Assembly (NCBI RefSeq): GCF_020360975.1
Contig: NW_025408672.1
Location: 2,666,001 to 2,730,000, forward strand
From: Hirsutella rhossiliensis
Lineage: Eukaryota; Ascomycota; Sordariomycetes; Hypocreales; Ophiocordycipitaceae
Length of the DNA stretch: 64,000 nt
Direction of reading: 5' to 3'
Shown here: positions 12,581 to 23,599 of the stretch, piece by piece
How positions within the stretch are numbered: position 1 is the first letter of the stretch
How the letters are laid out: every line of letters starts with the position of its first letter
The notes under the pieces: generated by a model
What the model was told of the DNA's origin: nothing
The model's input: only the letters and a program-made list of their open reading frames with translations
Database searches by the model: none
Program-made: the position numbers and the translations under genes

Positions 12581-12899
12581 ATAATAGGACTCGAATTTCT
12601 AAGAAGAGAAAATCTTCTTCTTCTTCTAGGAAGAAATCCCCTTCTAGTAGTATTTCTACTACTAATAAAAGAAGGAAGGCTCGAATTACTAAGCTAAAGT
12701 CCGATTCGGAAGATAGTAATAAGGTCTTAAATATAGCTTTATAAGAAGAAAATATAGACTTAGATATCGACCTTATAGACTTCTCTAGGGCCCCGACCCC
12801 TATATAAACGTCTAAGGATTTAGAGGTAATTTTAACCTCTATAAATACCCCTATAGTAGAAGCTAATAAAGACTCTCTTTTAGGACCTTTAAAAGCTTC

Positions 12900-13960
12900 G
12901 ATTCCTAGAATAAAGGAATTAGTCTTAAAGGTAAGAAAAGGAGGATTTCCTAGTTATAAGAATAAAAAGATCTTTGATTTTATCTATAATACCGGAGCTA
13001 CTAGGCATATAGTATCTAATAAGAATTTCCTTATTAATAATAAAGAAATTAAGTTTAAAGTTTACTAGGGAAAAGCTTCCTTTATATTAGTAAAAGGAAA
13101 GGGGGACTTAGTATTTAAGTTCTTATATAGTAGAAAAAGGTATATCCTTCGAGACTACTTTTATATACCCGAATTAGGGGTAAATATACTATCCTAATCT
13201 TATTTTAATAATACCTATGCCTTAATAGGAGGAAATAAAGTCCTTTTATTAGATAATAAGGCTAAGGTCCTTACTAAAGGATTTCTTAGAAATAAATTAT
13301 ATTATATTCTTATAGAACCTTTATTAGAAAGCTAATCGATCCTTATTATATCTTTAAAAGCAAAGGATATAGATTTTTATACTTAGCACTTACGCTTAGG
13401 GCATATAAATAGTAGGGCTATTTTAGAAATATTAAAAAGATATAATAAGGATATAAAAATGCCTTTAAAAGAGGAAAATAAAATAAGGCAATACGAAATA
13501 TATATTAGAGCTAAAGCAACGAATAAGGTTAATAAATAACCTTTATATAAGTCTTATTCTTATTTAGAAAAATAGTATTAGAAAAAAGGGAGAAGCTCTA
13601 GATAGGTTCCTAGAATTTAAAAATAAGGTAGAAAATAACCCTAAAAATACTAGGATTAGAGAAGCATTTTCTAATAATACTAAAGAATTTATATATAAAA
13701 TAAAGCTTTATTGCAAAAAAAAAGGAATTACCTTTAATTCTAGTCCTCCTAGGACGCCGGAATCTAACGGTAGAATAGAAAGAATAAATCGTACTATATT
13801 AGAAAAAGTACGAGCTCTTTTATTTACTACTAGGCTTCCTAAATATCTATAGGGAGAAGCTGTTTTAATAGCTACCTATTTATATAATAGATTACCGTAT
13901 TCTACGATAGGATTTAAAAGTCCTATAGAAAGAGGATAATATAATACTACCCTTCGAGAC
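12900..13960 (+). pseudogene. K protease and integrase region (integrase core partly deleted)
   Basis: The protease block reads FDFIYNTGATRHIVS at about 12975-13017, so the catalytic Asp of D-T-G-A is Asn, the result of a G-to-A change. The GAG-pre-integrase motif HLRLGHIN follows at 13387-13410. After a Lys-rich segment (to about 13550) the frame shifts. The integrase resumes only near 13650 with its second half: KEFIYKIKLYCKKKGITF, SPPRTPESNGRIERINRT, then LPYSTIGFKSPIER. The first catalytic Asp region is not visible and the spacing is too short, so I infer an internal deletion of part of the core around 13550-13640. Confidence 0.7.
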
Positions 13961-14429
13961 CTTAAATAAAATTAAGACCTTCGAAGCCTTATATATTATA
14001 AGAATAAAGACCCTAAAGATAAGCTAGATAATAGAGCTTTTAAGGGAATAATAGTAGGCTATTTAGAAAATGCATATAAAATCTAGGATTTTTCTAAGAG
14101 AAAGATTACTATCTCTAGAGATATTACTATACTAGAAAATAAATTTATAAAAAATCTAGAAATCTCTAGTAGTAATAATACCTTTGATTTTATATGCATT
14201 TTCTAAATAAAGATAAGCTAGAAAGCAATATCCCTATAGAGGAAGCTACTAAAGAACCTAGAGATAAAAGTCCTTGCCCTTTATGAAGAAGAGTCTTTAA
14301 ATAACGATCCTATTCCTACTACTAGTCAAAATAGTAGAATTACCTAAGAAGCTGGAAGGGTCTGATTCTAACTATATCGAATACCCTAACGTTAATTTAT
14401 TTCTAAACTGCGATTTTATAGAGTTAATT

Positions 14430-15830
14430 CTAGCTAGTATAGAAAATCAGGATCTAAAAATTCTAAAGACCTATAAATAGGCAATAAATAGCCCTAAAAT
14501 AGTATTTTAGAAAGATACTATAATTAAGGAAATTATCTAGCTAATTAAATATAAAACTTAGGAATTTTCCTACCTCCTTAGGGATAGGGAGGCTATAGGA
14601 GGCCGCTAGGTCTATACCGTATATACCGATATAGATAGCGAAGTATATATCGATCTTCCTATAGGCTATAAAGAATACGCTCTTAAAGAATATTATTTAA
14701 AATATAGATTAGCTTATAGAGCTAAAGGAATTAAATTAACTAAATCCCTAGACCTATATAAAACCAGTCAAATTAAAGCAAAGCTAAAGAAAGCATTATA
14801 TAGCCTAAAATAAAGTCCTAAGCTCTAGTATAATTATTTAAAAATTATACTAAATAATCTCGGATTTCTTCCTCTTTTAATAGATAAAGGAGTATTTATA
14901 AATAAGGACTATAGTATAGCCTTAGTAATTTACGTTAACGACTTTCTTATAGTAGGGCCTTTAAATCTATAATAAAAAAGATTATTTAAAGAATTATCTA
15001 AATTCCTAGATTTTACTATCTTAGGAGATATAAAAGACTTCTTAGGTCTAAATATTATAATAAACTGAGAAAATAAAGAGCTATATATATCCTAAGAAAA
15101 TTATACCTTAAATAAATTAAAGGAATTTAATAAAGAAGGTTTAGGAACTTTAAATTTACCTATAATAGGCTTTAAGCTTATAAAAGCAAAGGAATTACCT
15201 TCTAAGGAAGATATATTATAATTTTAGAAAGAAATAGGATCTCTATTATACTTAGCCTTATTTACTAGGCTAGATATCTTATATTCTATAATTTCCTACG
15301 CTAGATTCGCGGCTAAGCCTAACTAAATGTACTTTAGGGCTTTAAATATAATTTAGAAATATTTAAATAAATTCCCTAGCCTAAAGATTAAATATAATTA
15401 TAATATCCCTTTACCTATCTATATATAAAGGGTTTTACCGACTCTAGCTAGGCGTCGGATTTAACGGACGGAAAATCCTTTTCTAGTTACTATTTTTATA
15501 TATATAATAATATAATAAGCTAGGCTTACTCTAAGTAGAAAGCCGTTGCCCTTTCTACTTATAAAGTAGAGTATATTAACCTTAGGGAGGCAAATAAAGA
15601 AGCTATTTATTTAAATATACTTTTTAAAAATATTACTAAGGATCTATTTAGTAAGATTCCTAATACTATACCTCCTATTTTAACGGATAATACTACTACT
15701 ATTAAATTAGTAGAAAATCCGGAATTTTATAAAAGGTCTAAGTATATAAGATTAGCCTATTACTATACTAGAACTAGTATAAGAGAAGGGAAATTAGAGT
15801 TTTTATATTAAATTAGAAGATAATATAGCT
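14430..15830 (+). pseudogene. K reverse transcriptase and RNase H (copia type)
   Basis: RT motifs in order: SEVYIDLPIGYKEYALKE, KALYSLK followed by a stop at a Gln position, then SPKL (copia ALYGLKQSPRLW), and the active site VIYVNDFLI at 14925-14951, where YVDD has become YVND. GSLLYLALFTRLDILYS follows. A frame change near 15420 precedes the RNase H remnants, which end in REGKLEFLYIKLEDNIANI if the frames are followed. Stops are TAA and TAG. Catalysis is lost by both the stops and the Asp-to-Asn change. Confidence 0.78.
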
Positions 15831-16269
15831 AATATTTTACGAAGGAATTAAGACCTAGATTACTCTATAAATTTAAAGACGGTCTATCCTTAATATAAGT
15901 TCTAAGCAATTAAAAGGGTTTTAGATATTTCTTATACTTTCTATATCTTTCCCCTATTAGGTTTTTCCTTTTTAGGTTTCCTAGAGAAATATTTACTAGG
16001 TTTTTATCTATTAAGATTTTCCTAGTAATAATAGGTTTTACCTTATATAAGGTTATCCTATAAATAATTATTATAACTATAGATTTTTCCTACTATAGGT
16101 TTTTCTATTAGTATATACCTAAGGATTTTTTTTTTCCTAAGAAAGAATAGGTTTTTATATATCCTATTAAGGTATAAGAATAGTTTTCCTATATTAGGTT
16201 TTTACCCTATATATATATTACTATAAATAAATTAGTAAAGAGTATATAAATCTACTCTTTAAGGGAGGC

Positions 16270-16838
16270 TATAAGGAACGGTGTTCCTACTATAAATAAA
16301 GTAGCTATAATATACTCTCCTAATTATATAAGCTAATAAGTAGTATATTAATTATAGATAAAACCTTATCTTATAGAGTAAGAATCGCTCGTTATTTTAT
16401 ATATTATTATATATTAAACGGGTTACCGGTTATTATATAATCGGGAATCGAAGGAATAGAGCTAGCTTAGAATGCTAGCTAAGACCTCTTAAGAATACCG
16501 GCACGACTAACCTCCTTTAAACACGAATATTAAAGGAACCAAGACACTTCTAGATTTACTTAAGGTATCACGGAATTTCCTAGTCTTAGGGCTATACGGC
16601 AGCCTAAATCTGGTCCCGAAAGGTTCTTCCGTTTAGCTATAATTATCTATATAAGACAGTATGTCCGCTAGTAGATAGAGAGAGAATTATTAACTTAAAC
16701 ACCTCTTCTATATACTAATACACTACTAATAAATTCCGTTGAAAATCCTACCTTATACTCCTTCTTCCCCTCTATTACGTAGTCTTACGTAATTCCTTAA
16801 TTTCCTAAAATTCCGCTTTTTACTTATATACCTTAAGA
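16270..16838 (+). repeat. 3' LTR of K
   Basis: 569 bp, preceded by the polypurine tract aagggaggc and followed by the target duplication actaa (16839-16843). Confidence 0.85.
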
Positions 16839-16843
16839 ACTAA

Positions 16844-18436
16844 GTAGCTATATACTTTAAAGTAGCTAATATAAGTACTATTAAAAGTAGCTAGTTTAGT
16901 TCGATCCTTTATAATAAAGGTTAGCTAGCTATATAAGCGGGCTTAGTATTATAAAAAGCGCTTTATATAAGCCTTTATATTTATAAATAGTATTAGCTTT
17001 AATACTATTAATTTACTAAGCTAGTTCTTAATTACCTATATATAGCGGTTACTACTTTTTATAGGTAGAAGGTCTATTATAAAGTCTATCTATATATATA
17101 TATAAAACTAGTTAAGTACTAAAAGCTACTTAAGTAGCCCTTTAAGCTATACCCTTTAAATCTTAGTATAGCTATAGATATTATAGTTATAAAGGAAGCG
17201 GCAAATATAGTATTATAAGAGGGGCTAGTAAAAATTCCTTATAAGGCTTACTACTATACCTTACCGACCTAAGTAGCCTATAATACTAAAGTTATAAACG
17301 AGCTAAACTAGCTTCCTTTAAAGCTCGCTTTATTTATTTAGCTCTAGCGGTCTATCTTTCTCCTTAGCTTTTATAGTATATAGCGCGCTTAGTACCTATA
17401 GTCTCCCTTACTAATATAAATACCCTTATAGGTTAATATAATAGTTAGCTACTTATACCTTTAGCTTTAGCTTTAGATTAAGGTATTAAGCGCCGGACTT
17501 AATAGCGCGGTATATACTCTTATAAGTACGGTCTAGAGATAATATCTTATCTTATAATTATTAAAGGACCTTATCTTAAAATACCTACGCTATACGCGCC
17601 CTTAAGCTAGTCTATCCCTCCTTACTAAATTAAAGTAAAAGTATAAGAAAAAGCTTATCTATTAATACCGCGCTTTCCTTTACTAAGAAAGCTCTTATAT
17701 AAGTCTATAGCACCTTTTATAGGATAAGCTATAGATCCTAGGCCTTAATATCTACTCTTATTAGCTAATCTTAATCCCTTTAAGAAAGTATATTTAAGAC
17801 TATAAAGTCTTACCTTAGCTAGTACTTAATTAAGAAGTTAAATTATAAAAGGTACTTTACTTAGCGGGCTTACTACTTTAAGAGGTATTAATAGGTTATA
17901 AAGTACTTAAGGTTCTTATAGTCTATAAGGACCTTAAAGCTCTTATAACTTTAAAGCTCTACTTACTACTACTTAAGGTAGCTAATAATCGCTAGTATCT
18001 CCTTATTATAAATAGCGTAATTTTAATTTACTAAGGTTAGCTTATAAGAGTAAAAGGCTACTAGTTACTTTTACTTATTTACTTTTTAAGAAAGCGTCCT
18101 TTTAAGTACCTAGCTATTATAGTTTACTTTAACTATTATAGACTAGTTAAAGTCTTACTAAGGTAGTACTAAAGCTTATAAAAATAAGTCCTTAAGTATA
18201 TAGAACGCTCCCTCTTATATAAGCCCTTAATAAAAAGCGGTCCTTTTCTAGGTAATCTTATTTAAAAGTATTATAATATAAGAGAAGCCCTTAATAAATA
18301 TCTTATAATAGTTCGTAAACCTAAGGAAGCTCTATATACCTATTTATATAGTTAGGGCCGCTTAGTCTTAGATCGCTTAGATCTTTATAAGGTCCGCTTA
18401 TATACTTATACTTATATAGATAATAAAGCCTAGGTA
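16844..18436 (-). pseudogene. F integrase core and RNase H region
   Basis: Minus-strand remnants of the integrase core: KGYSLKGYLSSF, then IDFIIDLLPIKSS (MDFITDLP in intact relatives), with the RNase H and zinc-binding part further right up to the MITE. The integrase C-terminal part continues beyond K at 10430-11098 with motifs PFFIIYSFKLPFLI and VRDKV followed by a stop at a Trp position. Stops are TAA and TAG. Confidence 0.65.
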
Positions 18437-18810
18437 CTTTAACGGGGACGAGGGTATATACCTAAAGCACGCGCAGCACGTAGCAAAGGATTAGCAGAGC
18501 AATTAACTACGCAATTATCTAATTACTTAGTCTATATATAGCTCTATAGGCTTTAGGTTATAAATGCGAGTCTTAGAGATTTCTTTACTCTATGCCTCTT
18601 CGTTTCTGCTAGAGTCGCGCAACTAGCGGCATCTGCTTTAAAGGGGAAAAACAAAAATTTAAATTAACTATAATTAAGGATGATGCCTAATTAGATAATC
18701 GAGGTCTTTATAACGCCTTTAAGTATACTAGGAAGAAAGTTAGAGGGTGCTAGGGGTCTTATCCCTCTAACGGGCTAATGTCTATAGGGGTATAATCTTA
18801 CCCGTTAAAG
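18437..18810. mobile_element. MITE with TA target duplication (374 bp), unmutated
   Basis: The ends are ctttaacggg and cccgttaaag, 10-bp perfect terminal inverted repeats, flanked by TA on both sides (18435-18436 and 18811-18812). The F-family sequence in G at 60369-60376 shows the empty site (ggtacttaac). TA duplication and size fit a non-autonomous Tc1/mariner-type element. It has no coding capacity. It keeps many CpA and TpG dinucleotides (for example caaaggattagcagagcaat), in contrast to the surrounding F sequence, so it is a late arrival that escaped RIP because it is short or low-copy. Confidence 0.8.
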
Positions 18811-18812
18811 TA

Positions 18813-19340
18813 CTTAACTTTCTTAACCTTAAATTTATATTTATCTAAGTTAAGGTAAAGCTTATAAAGCTAGAAGCGCTCTAAGACCTTTTATACTTTC
18901 TATATATAGTCCTTATAAGATCCGCTTATATAAATAAGGATATTATTTATATATATAAAAGCGAACTTATTAAGGAAGTTTTAAAGTATATTATTAATAT
19001 AATACTAAAAGGTAGTAAGTGCTCTTAAGAGGCTAAAGGGCGTTATAAGCTACTTAAATAAGCTATAGTAAGTATAGAATACTATCTTTTACTTATTGCC
19101 TTTTAAGATCTATACTTTATAAAACGCTTATTTTATATTTAACTTTATAAACTACTTTACCTTTAAGAAGTTATAAAGTATATCTAAGATTAAGGGTAAG
19201 GGGTAGTAGTCTAGCCTTATAATTATATTTAAAGCCCTATAGTTATAATAGAACTATATCCCGCTTCCTAGCTTATATATAAATAGGACTAGCGCTCTTA
19301 CTTTATAGCTACTTACTTAAATAAAGCTCTTATTTAAGAG
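18813..19340 (-). pseudogene. F reverse transcriptase
   Basis: Read on the minus strand: SPIYI, then LNLRYTL and KVKYKISVL, and the active-site block FIYINNILIYI (catalytic YIDD changed to YINN). KDYI, LNLDKYKFKVKKVKYF follow at the right edge of the MITE insertion. The order and motifs are those of Ty3/gypsy RT. Stops fall at Gln and Trp positions. Confidence 0.75.
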
Positions 19341-21366
19341 GTCCCTTAATATCTTTTTTAGTACTAATAGCTCTATATATAATATACTATATAGCGGCCT
19401 AAATAGTATAAGTAGTTCTTACTTCTTTTTATTAATATAGGGTATAACCTTATAGTTTACCCCTAGCTTATATAAGTTAAGCTTATTTACTTCTTAGGAC
19501 TTAAATAATAAAAAAAGATTATAAAAGCGCTTTAGTATTTACTACTATAGCTTAGCGGGCGACTTTAGCTTCTTTATTTAAAAGGCCTTATTAATATCCG
19601 CTAAGCTAACTATATAGACTATTATATCTACTACTATATAGCCTTTCTCTTACTTTAATCGTTATATAGTTCTTATAAAGATAAAGGTAAGGACCTCTTA
19701 TACTAAGTATAAAGCTTATATACTTAGTCTTATACTTATAGAACTATTATTATAGCGGACTTACTATTATATAAGCTTAAACTATAGCTTCTTTTAGTAT
19801 AAAATTAAGTATAACTTTATATATAATAACTAAGGTTTCTTAAGAATTAAAAGAAACTTTAGTTAAGGGATTATATAAGCTATAATAAGCTTATAATAGC
19901 TATTAACCTTTATAGCTAGCTATATAATACCTTTAATCTCTATACTTTTTATTATACTTAAGGTACCTTTTACTTACCTTAAAGCGATCCTTTTTACTAA
20001 TACTTATATCTTTTATATAAGCGCCTTATTAATTATAGTATAGTACTAATAGCCCTTATTTATAAGGGCAGCGACTAATAAAGAGTTATTAATTATAACT
20101 TATATTAAAGTAAGCTCCTCCTTTATATAAGCGGATAACTCCTCTTTCTTTTTTACTAGTATTAATAATTAAGGCTTTAAAGCCTATCTTTACTTTAAAG
20201 CTATTCTTTTTCCTTTAGCCTTAAAGGGGTAGAGTCCTCCTTATTATCTAAGGTAAGGAGCGGTTTTATCTTTACTACTTAAACCGCTATAGGCCGCTTA
20301 GCTAAAAAGAAGGGGTATTTTAATATAAAGTATATAAACGCGCTATAATATAAGTAGCGGCTATTAGTCTTCCTCTTTTTAATTTCCTTACTTATTACTT
20401 ACTTTACTTACTACTTAAAGTATAAAGCGGTATAGGGGGTAGTCGATAGCGTCTTTTTACTACGTTTAGCCCGGTTTATATAGGTAGCTAATATTAAGGT
20501 ATCCTTATTTATATTAACCGCTAGCTATTTATCTTATAAAAGAGCGGTAATCTTATTAATACTATATAGCGTATACTTATAAAGCTTTTAAAAATATAGC
20601 GTTTACTTATAGCCCTATACTACCTTTATTAACTAGCTTATATACTTACTATAGTTAGTAAGTATAATTATAGGAATAAGTAGCTTTTATAAGGCTAGCG
20701 TAATTAAATTTTATAGCTATATAAGCTTCGCGCTATCTTCTTATACTATAGTCCTTACCGCTTATAAGAGCGTCTCTTTAAAATTAAGGATAAATTTACT
20801 AAAGGTTTATCTATCTTTTTACTAAAGGGTTTATAGCTTATCTTATGCTTTCTCCCGCTCTTATATATTACCGAACGTATATATAAGGTATTAAAAGAAG
20901 TCTTATAGGTCGCGTTTACTTTTAAGGCTGCCCTTATCTTAGAATCTAAAGATCCGCTATATTTAGGGCTCTAGTAGCGTATAGAGGAGCGAATACTATA
21001 CTATATTATAGTAGCTATTTAAGCCCTATTTCTCGTTAGTTATAAACTTTATTTATAGCTAGCTAAGAAAGAAGTAAAAGGACTTAGGCTTACTATCTTA
21101 AGTCGGCTAAGGGAGCGGCTTTTATATTAATAGTATCGCCGCTATAACTAGCGTTATAAAGGTTATAGGGGTTAAAGCTAGTCTTATAAACGGCTCCCTT
21201 AGTATAGCGAGAACCTTATCTTTCTTACTAGCTATCGTGCTTTTAATTGCTTCTAAGATAGCTATAATACTTTTTATCTATTTAAGGAGGGGTAAAGTAC
21301 TCCTTTAAGAAAGTAGTACCTTCTTTAAAGAAATATCTATTAAATCTATTAATTAATAGCTTATAC
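19341..21366 (-). pseudogene. F gag, protease and leader (degenerate)
   Basis: Region upstream of RT in the minus-strand element. Scattered in-frame stretches can be read (for example DKVLAILREPFIRLALTP near 21200), but I cannot define clean domain borders or a zinc knuckle. The placement as gag and protease rests on position between LTR and RT. Confidence 0.5.
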
Positions 21367-21554
21367 TATTATAAAGTAAGTAGAGGTATATATATAAGTA
21401 CTATCTATAAAATAATATTAATAAGCTATATAAAGCTCTTTTATATATAGCTAGCCTATATATATATATATAGGATCCGGCCCTTTATATATAACTATAT
21501 AGCTTAGGCTATAGCTTAAGCCTATAACCTATAATAGTTAAAGACTCTTATATA
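21367..21554 (-). repeat. 5' LTR of F (188 bp)
   Basis: Starts tattataaagtaagtagagg and ends gactcttatata. The same 188-bp length and sequence recur at 56157-56344 next to G, which defines both ends. On the minus strand it reads TATATAAGAG...CTTTATAATA (TG..CA after RIP). Confidence 0.8.
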
Positions 21555-22088
21555 GATCCGCTCTTATAAAAGTATAAGTACTTAATTTATAAACCTATAC
21601 TTTTATATACTAAAGTAGTTTATAAGTAAAAGCCCTTAAGCTTTTATTATATAGTTAATACGTTCTATAATAACTACTTCTTAGATTTTACTAAGCGTTA
21701 ATAAGAGAGAAACTAATTACTATACCTTAGCTAAGGTATAATCCCTTTTATTTAGTTTCCTTAAAAGAATAATCTTAGCTATTTACTATTAATAAGGCAC
21801 TATACCCTCTTAGAGTAACGAGCTAAAGAGCGTCTATATATAGTACTTTACTACTATAATAGTCTTAACTAAGTATATTAATAACTAGCTAAGTAACTAG
21901 AATAAGTATCTTAAAGCTAAGGAGAAAGAAAGAAAAGAAAGAAAAGAAAAAGATCTAAAAAGTAATATAAGCTCTTAAGTAAAGCTTAAGAGACTAGGTA
22001 GGGCTTAGTTAAGAGTAGAGCTAAGAGACTAGGTAGGGCTTAGTTAAGAGTAGAGCTAAGACCCTTATAGGCTCTACTTATTATAATA
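21555..22088 (-). repeat. LTR of element I, truncated by F
   Basis: On the minus strand it begins tattataataag (TGTTATAATAAG) directly after the polypurine tract. The far end is lost where F begins. Its U3-side part contains two perfect copies of a 35-bp repeat. Confidence 0.65.
21991..22060. repeat. 35-bp direct tandem repeat, two perfect copies
   Basis: The unit starts agactaggtagggctta and ends gtagagctaag, at 21991-22025 and 22026-22060. It lies near the U3 start of the LTR of element I and resembles duplicated enhancer-type repeats of LTRs. The two copies are identical despite surrounding RIP, which suggests duplication after mutation. Confidence 0.75.
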
Positions 22089-23010
22089 CCCCCTTTCTTT
22101 TCCTCCTCCCTTTTATAAAAGGTTATCTTAATTTAACTTTCCTATATACTTCCTTATACTTTACTAGTACTATTATATCTACTATATATTTAACTAGTTC
22201 CTAAGTCGGTCTTATTTATTTAAACTATTTTACTAGGACTTTCTATTCCTTTTTAACTTTCTTTTTATTTAATATTTATTTTACTTTTTATAACTCGCTA
22301 CTATTAGTTAAAATAGCTAGTAGCTAGTAATTATTAAATATTTATAATAAAAGCAGCTTATTTATTATTAGTTATAAGAGTATAATATAAAATTTATTAT
22401 AGATTCTTAGAAGCGTATCTAGCTAATATATATATAATCTAATTATCTTTAAAATAGTATACTTAGCTAATAGCTAATTTAGTTTCTTATATAGCCTATT
22501 AAAGTAAATATTATAAAGTTATAGCTATACCTTATCTCTTAGCTTAAACTAATTTAAAGGCTATCTTTATATATTAGTATTGCTTTCTTATTACTTTTAC
22601 GCTAACGTAATTACCGCTTAGGCCTATTTAATAGCCTCTTAAAACCGCTAAATAATACTTTTAGCCTTAGTAATTAGTAACTACTTACTAGTATATAATT
22701 TTTCTTTAACTTAGATTAAGTCTATATAATATCTATATATTATAAAGAATAAGCTAGGACCTATTAAAGTTAAGTTATAGTTATTAATAGCTAGTATAGC
22801 CTTAGGTAAAAGCTTATCTTAGTTATCTTAAGTATATATTATAAAGATTTTAAGATATCTCTTAACTTTTTAATTAGCCCTCTTAGTTATACTATTAGTC
22901 TTAAGATACTATATAGTTAATAGTCTTTACTTTATATATAATAACTTATATAGTCTTTATTAAATCCTACTTATAAACTAAGTACTATAATCGCTAATAA
23001 TCGCGTAAGG

Positions 23011-23582
23011 TATACTAAATTAAACGGTAGTTATAGTAGCGAGGTTAAGATTAAAAATATCGCTTAATTATCTTAACCTACTAATATATAGAAATATCTA
23101 GACTAGACTTACGATCTAAAGGACGCCTTTAAGGTAGCGCCTAAACGCTTTTATCGTAATAAAATAAAGATCCTCTATATAGTAGATTATATATATAGTA
23201 ATTATAAAGTAAGATAGCGCTAATACCTTAAAGAATAAACGCTAATTAACTAAACTAAATATAGTATAAATTAAGTATACTTTAAGGAATAGATATTTAT
23301 CTTAATTAAAGATACTATAAATAAGGAGATACTATTAGTAATATAATTAAAGGAGGCTTACTAATAAGAAGGCTAGTCCCCCTTAGAGTTTAGCTTATAC
23401 CTTAACTCCTTAAAGAGGTATTTTAAATGCTTATTAGAAAAGGCGCGTACTCTTACGTTTTTCGCTAAGCTAGAGCTATAACTTTAAGACTAAATTAACC
23501 TTTATTTAATACTTATTTATACCTATTAATAGGAAGAGCTTATATAAGTTACCTAACGATATTAAGATATTATTAGGTTTAG
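23011..23582 (+). pseudogene. Family-H gag fragment
   Basis: Matches 29515-30062 of H1 base for base apart from C/T and G/A differences, for example the shared block ggaagagcttatataag. It ends at gatattaagatattatt, where the LINE begins. It may be the left part of H2, but about 2.1 kb of H sequence between it and the H2 fragment at 28560 is missing. Confidence 0.65.
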
Positions 23583-23599
23583 TTTAGCTAATACTATAG

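Larger units (their letters stand above)
11099..16838 (+). mobile_element. Complete copia (Ty1-type) retrotransposon K, 5740 bp, TSD actaa
   Basis: Both LTRs are 569 bp (11099-11667 and 16270-16838), flanked by direct repeats actaa at 11094-11098 and 16839-16843. The uninterrupted target is seen in element G at about 58764 (ctatactaagtagc). Domain order is gag, zinc knuckle, protease, integrase, RT, RNase H, the copia order. RIP is lighter than in F: several CpA and TpG remain, which agrees with K being the younger insertion. Confidence 0.9.
10421..21554 (-). mobile_element. Chromovirus F (minus strand), interrupted by copia K and a MITE
   Basis: F-family Ty3/gypsy element read right to left: 5' LTR 21367-21554, gag and protease (about 19350-21360), RT (about 18813-19330), RNase H and integrase (16844-18436 and 10430-11098), ending in the chromodomain at 10421 where a copia LTR cuts it. 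The integrase tail and linker (gataaggtatag region) align with G at 58100-58760. The RT active site reads YINN in place of YIDD (about 18936-18955). The 3' LTR and antisense-gene region seen in G are missing. Copia K sits at 11099-16838 and the MITE at 18437-18810. Confidence 0.82.
21555..23010 (-). mobile_element. 3' end of chromovirus I: integrase tail, chromodomain, PPT, partial LTR
   Basis: Minus-strand Ty3/gypsy remnant cut on its LTR side by F and on its pol side by an H gag fragment. The integrase C-terminus (about 22300-23000) shows RDKV then a stop at Trp, LYNIYFNRLYKKLN, and ILTNSSEL. The chromodomain lies at about 22184-22296: ILNKKKVKKE, stop, KVLVK, stop, FK, and PT-stop-ELV, each stop at a Trp or Gln position (VLVKWF..PTWELV). 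The polypurine tract (gaaaagaaaggggg on the minus strand) at 22089-22105 precedes the LTR. Confidence 0.75.

Noticed and set aside
21941..21975. Purine-rich run (agaaagaaaagaaag) as polypurine tract of element I
   Set aside because: It is inside the LTR. The tract next to the LTR end at 22089-22105 is the better candidate.
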